Below, piece after piece: positions 1-7,780 of a DNA stretch of 64,000 bases. The position numbers were made by a program, and so were the translations under genes. Source of the stretch: Thermosipho africanus Ob7 (GTDB lineage: Bacteria > Thermotogota > Thermotogae > Thermotogales > Fervidobacteriaceae); assembly GCF_003351105.1 (NCBI RefSeq), contig NZ_NKRG01000006.1, forward strand, positions 62,001 through 126,000, in the 5' to 3' direction. The notes under the pieces are model-generated. The model made no database searches, was not told where the DNA came from, and saw only the letters and a program-made list of their open reading frames with translations. Position 1 is the stretch's first letter. Every line of letters begins with the position of its first letter.

Positions 1-66
1 AATATTTTTTATTTATGTTTCAAATTGACAAATCTTGTTTAAAAAAGCGCTTAAGGAGGATTTTTA

Positions 67-75
67 TGGTATAAT
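67..75 (+). promoter_or_regulatory. Extended -10 promoter element for the first gene pair
   Basis: TGG followed by TATAAT (TATAAT at 70-75) lies 18 bases before the ATG at 94, with a GGAG ribosome site at 82-85. No convincing -35 box sits 16-18 bases upstream, so the extended -10 probably carries the promoter. The predicted start near 82 leaves a leader of only about 12 bases. The same TGG-TATAAT form recurs before other genes in this region. Confidence 0.55.
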
Positions 76-93
76 AATATTGGAGATGGTATT

Positions 94-354
94 ATGAATT
101 TTATATGGGATTATTGTTTTGGAACAGAAACAATAATTAGAAAAATGGTATTGGGTAATCTTGAAGATTTTAGTGAGCTTCTAAATAAATATAAAGAAGA
201 TGAGTTGAAGGAGATTTTTTTAAGCAATCTCCATAGGTTTAATGGTAAAGATAGAAGTTTTTGGAAAGTTATTTTGGAGGTTTCTAATGAAGAAATTAGA
301 AGAAAATCAAAAGAAAGTTTTAGAAAAGATTTTGCGCTTAGAAATTTTCCATGA
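94..354 (+). CDS. Small DUF6922-like protein, partner of the AbiEii-like gene
   Basis: An 86-residue protein. It begins with an aromatic-rich FIWDYCFG segment and continues with the pattern I..MVLGNLEDFSELL..Y....L, then a conserved FW. This resembles the small DUF6922-type proteins often encoded just before AbiEii-type nucleotidyltransferases. It has no signal peptide or membrane segment. Its 3' end overlaps the next gene by 68 bases in another frame, which suggests translational coupling. From the arrangement I infer it is the antitoxin-side or accessory partner; the exact biochemical role is unknown. The start at 94 is supported by GGAG at 82-85. Confidence 0.6.
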   Translation: MNFIWDYCFGTETIIRKMVLGNLEDFSELLNKYKEDELKEIFLSNLHRFNGKDRSFWKVILEVSNEEIRRKSKESFRKDFALRNFP

Positions 355-904
355 TTTTTACCTTGCAGGTGGAACTTGCCTTCTGTTAAAGTATGATCAT
401 AGACCATCCCTTGATTTTGACTTCTTTCTTTTTCCAGATAAAGATTTTTCAAATGTATATGAAAACACAATATACAGTAAACTGAACGTAACATTTGTTT
501 ATAAAGATCCTCAGACTCTTATATTTGAGTTAGATGATATTAAGATTTCGTTGTTTGAATATAAATACCCGCTTTTAAAGCAACCTGATAAAGTTGGAAA
601 GCTTTATTTGGCAAGTGATGAAGATATTGCATGTATGAAAATGAGTGCTATAGCTCAAAGAGGACTAAAAAAAGATTTCTATGATCTTTGGTTTTTAATT
701 AATATCCATAAATGGACTATCAAGGAGCTAGTTTCAATGCTTGAGACTAAGTATAAAGGATATAATCCTCTTATTTTTCTTAAAGCTTTAGTTTATTTTG
801 AAGATGCAGAAAAAAATAAAGATTTTAGAGAAGTTGAAGAAAAGTGGGAGGATATAAAGAAATTTTTTAATGATTTTGTTAGGTCTTTTAGAGAATATAT
901 TTAG
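287..904 (+). CDS. AbiEii/DUF1814-type nucleotidyltransferase
   Basis: A 205-residue protein of the nucleotidyltransferase superfamily to which AbiEii toxins belong. The sequence shows LAGGTCLLL near residue 27, then the SLDFDFF motif whose two Asp would bind metal, and a later KDFYDLW segment common in the family. I chose the ATG at 287 rather than an upstream frame start because GGAGG at 276-280 is correctly spaced. In the AbiE family the enzyme modifies a target such as tRNA and is paired with an antitoxin; here the preceding small gene is the obvious partner. Possible functions are abortive infection or an addiction module. The protein looks intact. Confidence 0.75.
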   Translation: MKKLEENQKKVLEKILRLEIFHDFYLAGGTCLLLKYDHRPSLDFDFFLFPDKDFSNVYENTIYSKLNVTFVYKDPQTLIFELDDIKISLFEYKYPLLKQPDKVGKLYLASDEDIACMKMSAIAQRGLKKDFYDLWFLINIHKWTIKELVSMLETKYKGYNPLIFLKALVYFEDAEKNKDFREVEEKWEDIKKFFNDFVRSFREYI

Positions 905-947
905 TTTTAAATTTCAAAAATCGCTAGCTTTTTTACCTTGCTAAATC

Positions 948-2351
948 TTAATTATTTTCGGATAAATCTCCTTCAAAAATAAGTATATTTTTTTCCTTTT
1001 TTACTTTATCTATAAAATTTTTTGTATATCCATTATAGGAAAAGAAAGCAAAATACAAATTATTCTGATTGTTATCTTTTAAAAGTTTTTTTGATTTTTC
1101 TACCAAAGCATAATACACGTCTAAATCTACTGGTTTTTTTGTGTATTTACACTCTCCAAAAAGAATTGGTTTATTTTCTCTGTCTACTCCTACAATATCA
1201 ATTTCTAAGTTTTTGTCCCACCATCTTCCAATTTTTGATAATTTTACTGGTAATTTATCATTTAAATTTAAATCTATCAATTTTTCTTTACTAATATCTT
1301 CGTATATAAAGCTTACATGTCTTTCAATAAAGGATTTTTTTATTATGTTCATAACAAAGTCAATGTTTCCAATTTCTATATAACTTTTATACGGATATAT
1401 AAACTTAAACCAAAAATTTAAAAAATTATCTTTTATTTTATATATCCCTTTTTTACTTGTCTGTGGATTTTTTTCTAAAATTGGAACTTCTCTTTCCAAT
1501 ATATCGAGCTCGATTAGATTGTTTAGGTAATAACTTAGGGATGTTTGCTTTATGCCAAGGCTTGTTGAAATTTTTGAGAGTTTGTTATTTCCGTTTGCGA
1601 TGGCCTTTATTATTGAAAAATATGAGCCTATATCTTTTAACTCTTTTTCTAGCAAAAAATAGGGTTCTTCGAATAGATAAGAATTAACGTTTAAAAAATT
1701 CTCTTTAATAGTGTCATATATATTCTCTTTTGATTCTAATATTTCTACATATTTTGGAATTCCTCCTGTTAAAGAATAGAGTTTTATTAAGTCAATATTT
1801 TTATTTTCAAAAAACTCTTTGAAATATTTAAATTTAATTGGCTTAAGATTCATTTGACCAGTTCTTCTTCCATATAGTGGACTTGAATATGAAAGAACTT
1901 CTCTTTTTATCATAGAAAGTGCTGATCCAGAGATAATTAGCATTATATTTTTATCTTTCAAATATTCATCCCATGATTTTTGCAAAATAGATGAAAAGCC
2001 TTTGTTAGACTTTAATAAATACTGGAATTCATCTATCACTATGATTAGTTTTTTCTCTAATTTTAAGGTTGAAATTATGTAAAAAAGGTCATTCCAGCTT
2101 AATAATTTGTTATTATCAAGCAGTGGAATTTTATATTTTGAATAGAGGATATTTTGGAATGTTTTAATATTTTCTGCTTCACTTTCCTCGGTTGCCAAAA
2201 AATATACACTATCTTTGTTTTTGATAAATTCTTTTATAAGTCTTGTCTTTCCCACTCTTCTTCTGCCATACAATACTATAAAGGAAGAAGTTTTTCTCTT
2301 ATACTCTTTTTCTAAGAATTTTATTTCGTCAATTCTATCAACAAATTTCAT
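948..2351 (-). CDS. Archaeal-type AAA ATPase with DUF234/nuclease-like C-terminus
   Basis: A 467-residue intact protein. The Walker A motif GRRRVGKT is at residues 29-36, Walker B is IVIDEFQYL, sensor 1 is ISGSA, and PLYGRRTGQM follows, as in PF01637 ATPases. A winged-helix segment (KISTSLGIKQTSLSYYL) lies near residue 270. The C-terminus has a PD-(D/E)XK-like pattern, EIDIVGV then GECKYTK, typical of DUF234 tails. The cellular role of these proteins is unsettled; they are abundant in thermophiles and archaea and often sit in accessory islands. The start has GAGGTGAT upstream. Tandem palindromes precede the promoter at 2397-2426, so autoregulation is possible. Confidence 0.85.
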   Translation of the reverse strand: MKFVDRIDEIKFLEKEYKRKTSSFIVLYGRRRVGKTRLIKEFIKNKDSVYFLATEESEAENIKTFQNILYSKYKIPLLDNNKLLSWNDLFYIISTLKLEKKLIIVIDEFQYLLKSNKGFSSILQKSWDEYLKDKNIMLIISGSALSMIKREVLSYSSPLYGRRTGQMNLKPIKFKYFKEFFENKNIDLIKLYSLTGGIPKYVEILESKENIYDTIKENFLNVNSYLFEEPYFLLEKELKDIGSYFSIIKAIANGNNKLSKISTSLGIKQTSLSYYLNNLIELDILEREVPILEKNPQTSKKGIYKIKDNFLNFWFKFIYPYKSYIEIGNIDFVMNIIKKSFIERHVSFIYEDISKEKLIDLNLNDKLPVKLSKIGRWWDKNLEIDIVGVDRENKPILFGECKYTKKPVDLDVYYALVEKSKKLLKDNNQNNLYFAFFSYNGYTKNFIDKVKKEKNILIFEGDLSENN

Positions 2352-2368
2352 AATATCACCTCAAAAAC

Positions 2369-2377
2369 ATTATACCA
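2369..2377 (-). promoter_or_regulatory. Extended -10 promoter for the 948-2351 ATPase
   Basis: On the minus strand, TGG and TATAAT lie 18 bases before the ATG, the same arrangement as at position 67. The -35 position (about 2392-2397) has no recognisable box and touches the nearest palindrome. Confidence 0.55.
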
Positions 2378-2396
2378 TATTATTGTAAAAAATATT

Positions 2397-2426
2397 ATAG
2401 TTTAAACTATTATAGTTTAAACTATA
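2397..2426. promoter_or_regulatory. Tandem palindromic operator candidate, ATAGTTTAAACTAT
   Basis: Two copies of the perfect palindrome ATAGTTTAAACTAT stand side by side at 2397-2410 and 2412-2425; the second extends to a 16-base palindrome. They sit just upstream of the ATPase promoter. Repeated palindromes at a promoter suggest a dimeric DNA-binding regulator. The sequence differs from the palindromes at the other ATPase loci. Confidence 0.55.
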
Positions 2427-2557
2427 ATTATAAAAATACGGCTCTGAAATTTTACGTAATAAGCAAAAACGATTCAATTGGAAGTGCTACAACATTATCC
2501 TTATTACATACAGTATAAGGTAAAGTAATCCTCAATTGTATTTTTCGAACCAGTTCC

Positions 2558-3429
2558 TTAAATTTCGTTATAAAGAGAATTCCAGGTAAAACGTTGACCT
2601 ATTAAATCTGGAATCTTAAAAAGTAATTGATTTAATATTAACCTTGAGCGATTAAATCGTTCAATATTAACATACAAGTAGTTTGTATATGTATTTAAAG
2701 TTTCTTCAGATATAGAGTTATTTTCAAAAAAATCATTAATTACTTTTGGAAACTCTCCAGTATTAATGTATGTTTTAAAATCTTCTTTAAACCTTGTAAG
2801 TTTTAGATTTAATGTTTTTAACTCTTTTTCACTCATTTCAAATAAATCTTCCAATTTGTACTGAAAAAGTCAATGTTATGATTTTGATTAATATACTCCT
2901 TAAAAGAAACTGGTAAATACACTATATCTTTCCCAAATTCCCTTCTTCCAGGAAGCCTTTCAGAAGATTTTTTCAGATTATATGAAGAAGAGCCAGTTAA
3001 TACTACAAATGCATTTTCTAGTCTTCTGTATCATATAAATATTTAATAGATTTCTGCCAATTATTTACACTCGAAATTTCATCAAGGAACAAATACTTTT
3101 TTTCTTTTATGTTGTTTTTAATGGAAAATAATCAATTAGAATTTGCGTAAGTTCATTCTTGCTGCTTATTAAATCAAGGGTTACATAAAGGAGATTGATT
3201 AACATTTTTTTCAATAAAATCTTTGATGAGAAGTTTTAATACTGTTTTTTTCCAATCTGCCTTGGACCTTTTAATATGTAAATACCATTCTTGTAATTTT
3301 TTAATTTTTTCATAAAACAAGGTATGTATTTAAATTTACTTTTTTCAAATTTTCTTATATGCATATCAAGATATATTGATTTGCTATCTTCCCACCATGG
3401 TTTTGGCTATAGACATATGAAAAATCCAT
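2558..3429 (-). pseudogene. Broken AAA_14/DUF4143-type ATPase
   Basis: The remnant starts at an ATG at 3429 with CAGGAGGT upstream, and its translation in shifting frames reads as an ATPase. WWEDSKSIYLDMHIRKF is followed by a Walker A (LKGPRQIGK), then LFLDEISSVNNWQKSIKYLY as Walker B, LTGSSSYNL as sensor 1 and LPGRREFG. The last 98 residues (2558-2854) are still one open frame. Several frameshifts separate these parts and the C-terminal nuclease-like tail is degraded beyond 2558. The gene is almost certainly inactive. It still keeps a ribosome site and a palindromic region upstream. Confidence 0.75.
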
Positions 3430-3473
3430 GTTTTTACCTCCTGAAAAAGTTATATTATGGCATATAGTAAATT

Positions 3474-3516
3474 CACTGACCAAATTGGGCCTAATTTAGT
3501 CAGTGTATTGACTAAA
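3474..3516. promoter_or_regulatory. Overlapping inverted repeats upstream of the broken ATPase
   Basis: Two inverted repeats share a half-site. CACTGAC at 3474-3480 pairs with GTCAGTG at 3499-3505. TTTAGTCA at 3495-3502 pairs with TGACTAAA at 3509-3516. They overlap the expected -35 region for a minus-strand -10-like CATAAT at 3454-3459. I read this as an operator retained after its gene decayed. Confidence 0.45.
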
Positions 3517-3693
3517 AATGAAAAGTTAATTGTAATTCTCTAATTTAATTGATTAATATGATGATAAAAAACATAGAGGGAAAGTTACAAGAAATAAATT
3601 CTTAGACCGGTATGAAAATTGCTATTTTATTAATCTTTGACAATATAACGCTCTTTTATACAATTTTCAAAAGTTTTATTCATACATTAAATA

Positions 3694-3785
3694 ATCGTTC
3701 TATTTTAAAACGTTTTTCGAATTATATCGTTTTATTATAAAACGATATTTAAAATTAAGCCTATATAACGTTTTATTATAAAACG
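3694..3785. promoter_or_regulatory. Triple palindromic operator, CGTTTTATTATAAAACG
   Basis: Two copies of the perfect 17-base palindrome CGTTTTATTATAAAACG lie at 3728-3744 and 3769-3785. The first is part of a longer perfect 25-base palindrome, 3724-3748. A third, imperfect copy lies at about 3694-3713. The last copy covers the -35 position of the extended -10 promoter TGG-TATAAT at 3792-3800, so binding there should repress. The repeats are about 41 and 32 bases apart. Confidence 0.65.
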
Positions 3786-3791
3786 ATAATA

Positions 3792-3800
3792 TGGTATAAT
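3792..3800 (+). promoter_or_regulatory. Extended -10 promoter for the 3837 ATPase
   Basis: TGG plus TATAAT (3795-3800), immediately after the palindrome ending at 3785. Transcription would start near 3807, leaving a leader of about 30 bases with GGGGG as ribosome site. Confidence 0.6.
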
Positions 3801-3836
3801 AGTTTTGTGATAGAACGAATTAATGGGGGTAAAAAT

Positions 3837-5006
3837 ATGAAAAAAGTAGAAATACTTGAAAAATTTGAAGAGAAAAAAGAAAGGATGATTAATTTTCTTC
3901 CTAATAAAAAAAGACTTTATTTTGAAAATATTGAAAAATTTGAAAATGAAAGAGGATTATTAATATATGGTCCAAGGGGCGTAGGTAAGACAACTTATTT
4001 GTTAATGAGTGCAAAAAAAAATAATCTATTTTATGTTTCAGGAGACGATCCACTGTTTTCACAAATTTCACTTTACGATCTTGGTGAAAGTGTTTTTCAA
4101 GAAGGGTTTAACGGATTAATTGTTGATGAAGTCCATTATTTAAACAACTGGAGCATTCAAATAAAATCGTTGTATGATTCTTTCCCAAATAAAAAAATCT
4201 GGATAAGTGATAGTAGTAGCATTATTTTAAGGAAAGGAATTTCTGACCTTTCAAGAAGATTTGTTAAAGTAAAGCTACCATTATTATCTTTTAGAGAGTA
4301 TTTATACTTTGAAACTGAAAAAAAATTTAATAAAATTTCTTCACCATTTGATTTTGACAGAGAATATATTATTTCGATAACAAAGGATGTAGATATTTTG
4401 AAATATTTTAAAAATTATTCAACTTCAGGAACTCGTCCTTTTTATATTGAAGGGAATTTTTCAGAAAAAATGAAAAATGTTCTTGAAAAGACAATTTATA
4501 GTGATATTCCATATTTTCTAGAAACTATTAGAGATAACCATCTAAGATTAATGTGGGCTATTATTAGCTATTTAATTTATTCAAAAATTCCAACGATTAA
4601 TGTTGAATCAATGAGCAAAGAATGGAACGTTGGAAAGCAAAAATTATACGAAATACTATATGTTTTGCAGGAGTCAGGACTTATAAATATAGTGAACAGA
4701 AAGGGGAATTTTAAAGTTAATACAAAAGGGGATAAAATATTTCTTTCTGATCCATCATTTTACCATATTTTTGATGGTGAAATTGGTAATTTTAGAGAAG
4801 CATTTGTGGTTTTTGCTTTAAAAGAAATAGGAAAAATCTATTCAATTAAAAATGAAAGGGATGGGGACTTCATATTCGATAATTATAAAATAGAAGTTGG
4901 TGGTAAAAATAAAAAGCTGAAAAATTCAGATTTTGTGATAAGAGATGATCTTGATATTCCAATCAAAAATAAAATTCCGTTGTGGGTACTTGGCTTTTTG
5001 TGGTAA
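3837..5006 (+). CDS. AAA_14-like ATPase with winged-helix segment
   Basis: A 389-residue protein. Walker A is GPRGVGKT at residues 45-52, Walker B is LIVDEVHYLNNW, and sensor 1 is ISDSSS. LLSFREYL resembles the segment before the DUF4143-like part. A winged-helix region (SMSKEWNVGKQKLYEIL) lies near residue 270. The tail has a basic segment with EVGGKNKK, where family members have a degraded nuclease-like fold. I chose the ATG at 3837, ten codons after the longest frame start, because GGGGGT lies 7 bases upstream. The function is unknown. Repeated palindromes upstream and the internal winged helix make self-regulation plausible. Confidence 0.8.
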   Translation: MKKVEILEKFEEKKERMINFLPNKKRLYFENIEKFENERGLLIYGPRGVGKTTYLLMSAKKNNLFYVSGDDPLFSQISLYDLGESVFQEGFNGLIVDEVHYLNNWSIQIKSLYDSFPNKKIWISDSSSIILRKGISDLSRRFVKVKLPLLSFREYLYFETEKKFNKISSPFDFDREYIISITKDVDILKYFKNYSTSGTRPFYIEGNFSEKMKNVLEKTIYSDIPYFLETIRDNHLRLMWAIISYLIYSKIPTINVESMSKEWNVGKQKLYEILYVLQESGLINIVNRKGNFKVNTKGDKIFLSDPSFYHIFDGEIGNFREAFVVFALKEIGKIYSIKNERDGDFIFDNYKIEVGGKNKKLKNSDFVIRDDLDIPIKNKIPLWVLGFLW

Positions 5007-5330
5007 GATTAATCATTTTAATTTAAGTACATGATAAATCTTAAGATTTGTATCTTCAAAGATAAAATTTTGCATTTTAATGCATTTAAAACTAATATTC
5101 ATCTTCTGTAGCTAAATCTTATTCAATTCTTTTTCATGATTTTCAAAAAGTAAAATTATATATCGTATCAAATATTTCTAATAAATTAGTTTTATAACTT
5201 AAGTTTGATACACGTGCGTTTTTCATTGCACAAAATTGTTAATAAATGCATTTTATTTTCTATTAGTTGATTAAATTTTATTTTATGCAAAATTTATTTT
5301 GAACTTTAAAAAACAAGAATTACTCATATT
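5007..5330. other. Intergenic, no feature recognised
   Basis: AT-rich DNA without a credible open frame, RNA gene or repeat. The following promoter begins at 5331. Confidence 0.5.
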
Positions 5331-5358
5331 TTGATTAAAATATAAAATATGGTATGAC
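5331..5358 (+). promoter_or_regulatory. Promoter of the broken toxin-antitoxin pair
   Basis: TTGATT at 5331-5336 and TGG-TATGAC with -10 at 5353-5358, spacer 16. GAAGGTGAT precedes the ATG at 5386. Confidence 0.45.
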
Positions 5359-5385
5359 CTAAAGTAATATATTGAAGGTGATATT

Positions 5386-5675
5386 ATGAGTAAAATACGC
5401 TATGTAAGAAGCAGAGAAATACGTTCTAACCCCGCTATTTTATGGAAAGAAATGAAACAATTATTACTTCAAATGGGAAGCCAAAAGCAATTGTTATCCG
5501 TATCGAAAATGATATTGAAGATATTGAAAGTACTTTAGCAGCATTTAGACAGGTAAAAGCTATGAGAGCAGTTGAAAAAATGAGACTTATTTCAAAACAA
5601 AAAGGGTTAGATAAAATCAGTGACGAGGAAATAGACAAAGTAATTGATGAGGAGCAAGGTGAAGGTAGTTGTTGA
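5386..5675 (+). pseudogene. Frameshifted Phd/YefM-like antitoxin
   Basis: The ATG at 5386 with GAAGGTGAT begins MSKIRYVRSREIRSNPAILW. After a frameshift near 5440 the protein continues as ERNETIITSNGKPKAIVIRI and runs to a stop at 5673-5675. The first part (replace-or-block style start, then NG-P-A-V-I) matches prevent-host-death type antitoxins of about 95 residues. The second frame could be translated from an ATG at 5442, giving 77 residues without the DNA-binding N-terminus. Its stop overlaps the PIN-type toxin start. Confidence 0.6.
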
Positions 5676-5804
5676 TGCTAATGTAATAGTTTTGGAATAT
5701 TAAAAGCTGAAAGCCCCCTGCTAAAATTTTGAATTTCATTCTTTCAGAAAAAATATTAATATGTGCTGACAGTAGGATAATTAGCGAGTATAGAAATGTT
5801 ATAC
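5659..5804 (+). pseudogene. PIN-domain toxin fragment, frameshifted and cut by an IS
   Basis: A GTG at 5659 begins VKVVVDANVIV, the metal-binding start of PIN-domain ribonucleases (VapC/PIN_3 type). One base is missing near 5690. In the next frame it reads GILKAESPPAKILNFI, then ICADSRIISEYRNV, up to the left end of the IS element at 5805. The remaining two thirds are absent from the right flank of the IS. The toxin must be inactive. The 17-base overlap with the antitoxin frame shows the original operon. Confidence 0.65.
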
Positions 5805-5872
5805 TGCTCCCCTGAAGGATTGGACAGTTAGAAAGTAGAGAGTATAATCATATACGAAGGGGAGTGAAAGAT

Positions 5873-6163
5873 ATGAGAAAGAAGTTTTCTGCTGAAGAAA
5901 AGATGGCGATTGTACTCGAAGGATTAAGAGGTAAAAAAACTATAGCTGAAATTTGCAGAAAGCATAGTATTTCTCAAGGGCAGTATTACAAGTGGAGGGA
6001 TAAGTTTCTTGAAGGTGCAAAGACTGCTCTTGAAACTTCTGGCAATTCTTCTCAAGCAGCACAATATCAAAGAAAGATACAAGAGCTTGAACAAATCATT
6101 GGCAAGCAAGCAATTGTTATTGAGACATTAAAAAAAACAATCATTCATCCTGGAGGGAAATAA
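5873..6163 (+). CDS. IS3-family OrfA, HTH protein
   Basis: A 96-residue protein with the transposase_8/HTH_Tnp_1 pattern: FSAEEKMAIVLEGL, then AEICRKHSISQGQYYKWRD, followed by a leucine-zipper-like coiled coil (KIQELEQIIGKQAIVIETLKK). It binds the IS ends. I prefer the ATG at 5873 over the GTG at 5864 because AAGGGGAG is better placed. Eight A residues at 6130-6137 allow a -1 shift into a frame that stays open into OrfB, so an OrfAB fusion is likely. Confidence 0.85.
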   Translation: MRKKFSAEEKMAIVLEGLRGKKTIAEICRKHSISQGQYYKWRDKFLEGAKTALETSGNSSQAAQYQRKIQELEQIIGKQAIVIETLKKTIIHPGGK

Positions 6164-6171
6164 TAGATAAT

Positions 6172-6993
6172 TTGGTCAAAGAAGGTTTCAGTATATCTGA
6201 AGCTGTAAGATATTTGAAAATAAGTAGGAGTACGTATTATTACAAACCAAAAGAATACAAAAGAAAGAAAAATAATGAAAGTATTCTTAAACTCATACAA
6301 AAGCTAAAGCAAAAACACCCATATTGGGGATATAGACGCATCTATGCGATGTTTAGAAAGCAAGGAAAAAAGATTAATCACAAAAGAGTTTACAGAATAA
6401 TGAAAGAAAATGGATTGTTATTAAAGCAAAAGAAAAAGAAAGCCAGAAGAGTATTTCAAAGCAAAATAATTCCAAGCAGGCCGAGGCAGGTACTGGGAAT
6501 AGACATGACAAAAGTACTGACAAAAGACGGAGGATGGGTAAATTACATAGCAGTAATAGACTGGTATACAAGGGAAGTACTTGGATCACAAATAAGTCTT
6601 AGGGGAAGAACAGAAGAATGGTTAAAAGCATTAAATAATGCATTAAACAAAGGATACAAAGACGGAGTAAGAGGAAGAGAAGTAATACTTGTAAGTGATA
6701 ACGGGACACAACCGACAAGTAGAAGATTTATGGAAGAATGTAAGATATTAGGGATAAAACAAATATTTACAAGTTATAACAATCCAAAAGGAAATGCTAA
6801 TACAGAAAGATACTTTAGGACATACAAAGAAGAGGTAGTATGGCCAGTTGAAGAAATGAGTTATTCAGAGCTAGTAGCAAGAACAAAGGAATACGAGGAA
6901 TTTTATAACAGTAAATATCCACACAGTGCGTTGAAATACAGAAGTCCGCGGGAGGTATATGAAGAATATCTAAGTTTTACAAAAGTTTCGTAA
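6172..6993 (+). CDS. IS3-family OrfB transposase (DDE integrase core)
   Basis: A 273-residue frame with the HTH_21 segment (YWGYRRIYAMFRKQGKKI), then the rve integrase core: Asp in LGIDMTKV, Asp in VSDNGTQPT, and Glu in GNANTERYFRT, forming the DDE triad. The last part, YNSKYPHSALKYRSPREVYEE, is the usual IS3 ending. The frame is open from well before 6172; TTG at 6172 is a possible independent start with GGAGGG at 6152-6157. The active form is more likely the OrfAB fusion made by the -1 shift at the A8 run. Confidence 0.88.
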   Translation: MVKEGFSISEAVRYLKISRSTYYYKPKEYKRKKNNESILKLIQKLKQKHPYWGYRRIYAMFRKQGKKINHKRVYRIMKENGLLLKQKKKKARRVFQSKIIPSRPRQVLGIDMTKVLTKDGGWVNYIAVIDWYTREVLGSQISLRGRTEEWLKALNNALNKGYKDGVRGREVILVSDNGTQPTSRRFMEECKILGIKQIFTSYNNPKGNANTERYFRTYKEEVVWPVEEMSYSELVARTKEYEEFYNSKYPHSALKYRSPREVYEEYLSFTKVS

Positions 6994-7018
6994 TTTCTGT
7001 CCAATTTTTCGGGGTGCA

Positions 7019-7482
7019 TTACACAAATCTGTATCTTTATCTTCCAATCTAGCAATAAAATATGCAAATGCTATGGCTGTTTTTTCACCTTGACTTAGAT
7101 TTTTAGCTTTTTTACCTTCCTTTAAAATTTGAAATTTATTTTTCTCAGTTGGTTTTATTACCAAATAAAAATTTTAAATAACTATTAATTTCTTTAACTG
7201 CCTTAGAAATATCAGATAAACTCTCTTCGATATGGTTAATATTCTTTTTATTTTCCTGAATTTCAACATTTATTTCAGCTATTTTTTGCTGTATCTTTCG
7301 TATTTCTTTCATTTTGGAAAAGAATCATGCTCTTTTGCAAATTCTGCTGCATAATGCTTTTCCAACATTTCAAAAATCTCATATTGTTTTTTCATACGCA
7401 TATTATAAATACTATTATGTTCTTTTATCACTTTATTCATTTCCTCAATTGAAAACTCAATTTTATTAATTATAAGAGTCAT
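7019..7482 (-). pseudogene. AAA_13-type (PrrC/RloC-like) ATPase C-terminal fragment
   Basis: Reading the minus strand from 7482 gives MTLIINKIEFSIEEMNKV and coiled-coil sequence. After frameshifts near 7310 and 7150 it continues with INSYLKFLFGNK, KFQILKEGKKA and KNLSQGEKTAIAFAYF. This last string is the ABC signature of the AAA_13 family (PF13166), which includes anticodon-nuclease-type defence proteins. The Walker B/D-loop part that should follow (DDPISSLD type) is missing, cut off at the IS end. The N-terminal P-loop of the same gene is also not attached. It is clearly inactive. Confidence 0.6.
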
Positions 7483-7576
7483 AATCACCCGCTAGAAGAT
7501 TTGGAGAAGAAATAAGGTGATGGTATCATTAAATTAATAAAAATGGGGTGATTTTTATGAAAAAAAGAAACAAGTA

Positions 7577-7780
7577 TTCCCGTTTGTCTCCAACTCTTCT
7601 TGCTTTTGTTTCATTTACATCACCAGTTAATCCCCATTCAAGAGCTTCAAAAAAACTGGATTTTCCTTTACCATTTTCTCCATACAAGAAGAAATGTTTC
7701 TTGTCTAAACGAATAACGTGAGGAGTTTCATGATACATAAATCCTCTTATTCCATTAATTTTAACTGTTTTTATTTTCAT
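7577..7780 (-). pseudogene. N-terminal fragment of a RecF/SMC-like ATPase
   Basis: From an ATG at 7780 with AAGGATG upstream, the fragment reads MKIKTVKINGIRGF and includes the P-loop FFLYGENGKGKSSFFEALEW, then RRVGDKREYL. The similarity ends near 7577, where a plus-strand-looking ribosome site and start (GGGGTGAT, ATG at 7558, MKKRNK) abuts it. I read this as a rearrangement junction that removed the rest of the gene. It overlaps the end of the small gene 7761-7961 and formed an operon with it and the phosphoesterase. Confidence 0.55.

Larger units (their letters stand above)
5805..7018 (+). mobile_element. IS3-family insertion sequence, about 1.2 kb
   Basis: The left end TGCTCCCCTGAAGG and the right end, read inward as TGCACCCCGAAAAA, both run into ATTGGACAG. 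This gives imperfect terminal inverted repeats of about 22 bases with TG..CA tips. Two overlapping-style frames encode OrfA and OrfB in the -1 relation usual for IS3. Both frames are open and the DDE residues are present, so the element may be active. I see no exact target duplication: the left flank ends TTATAC and the right begins TTACAC. The flanks also belong to unrelated genes, so a deletion or recombination next to the element is likely. Confidence 0.85.

Noticed and set aside
111-494. 127-codon minus-strand frame over the first gene pair
   Set aside because: It lies opposite two better supported genes, has no ribosome site and no family-like motif.
3694-3785. Possible CRISPR-like repeat array
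   Set aside because: The repeats are palindromic operators with unequal spacing and only three copies; no array and no cas genes are nearby.
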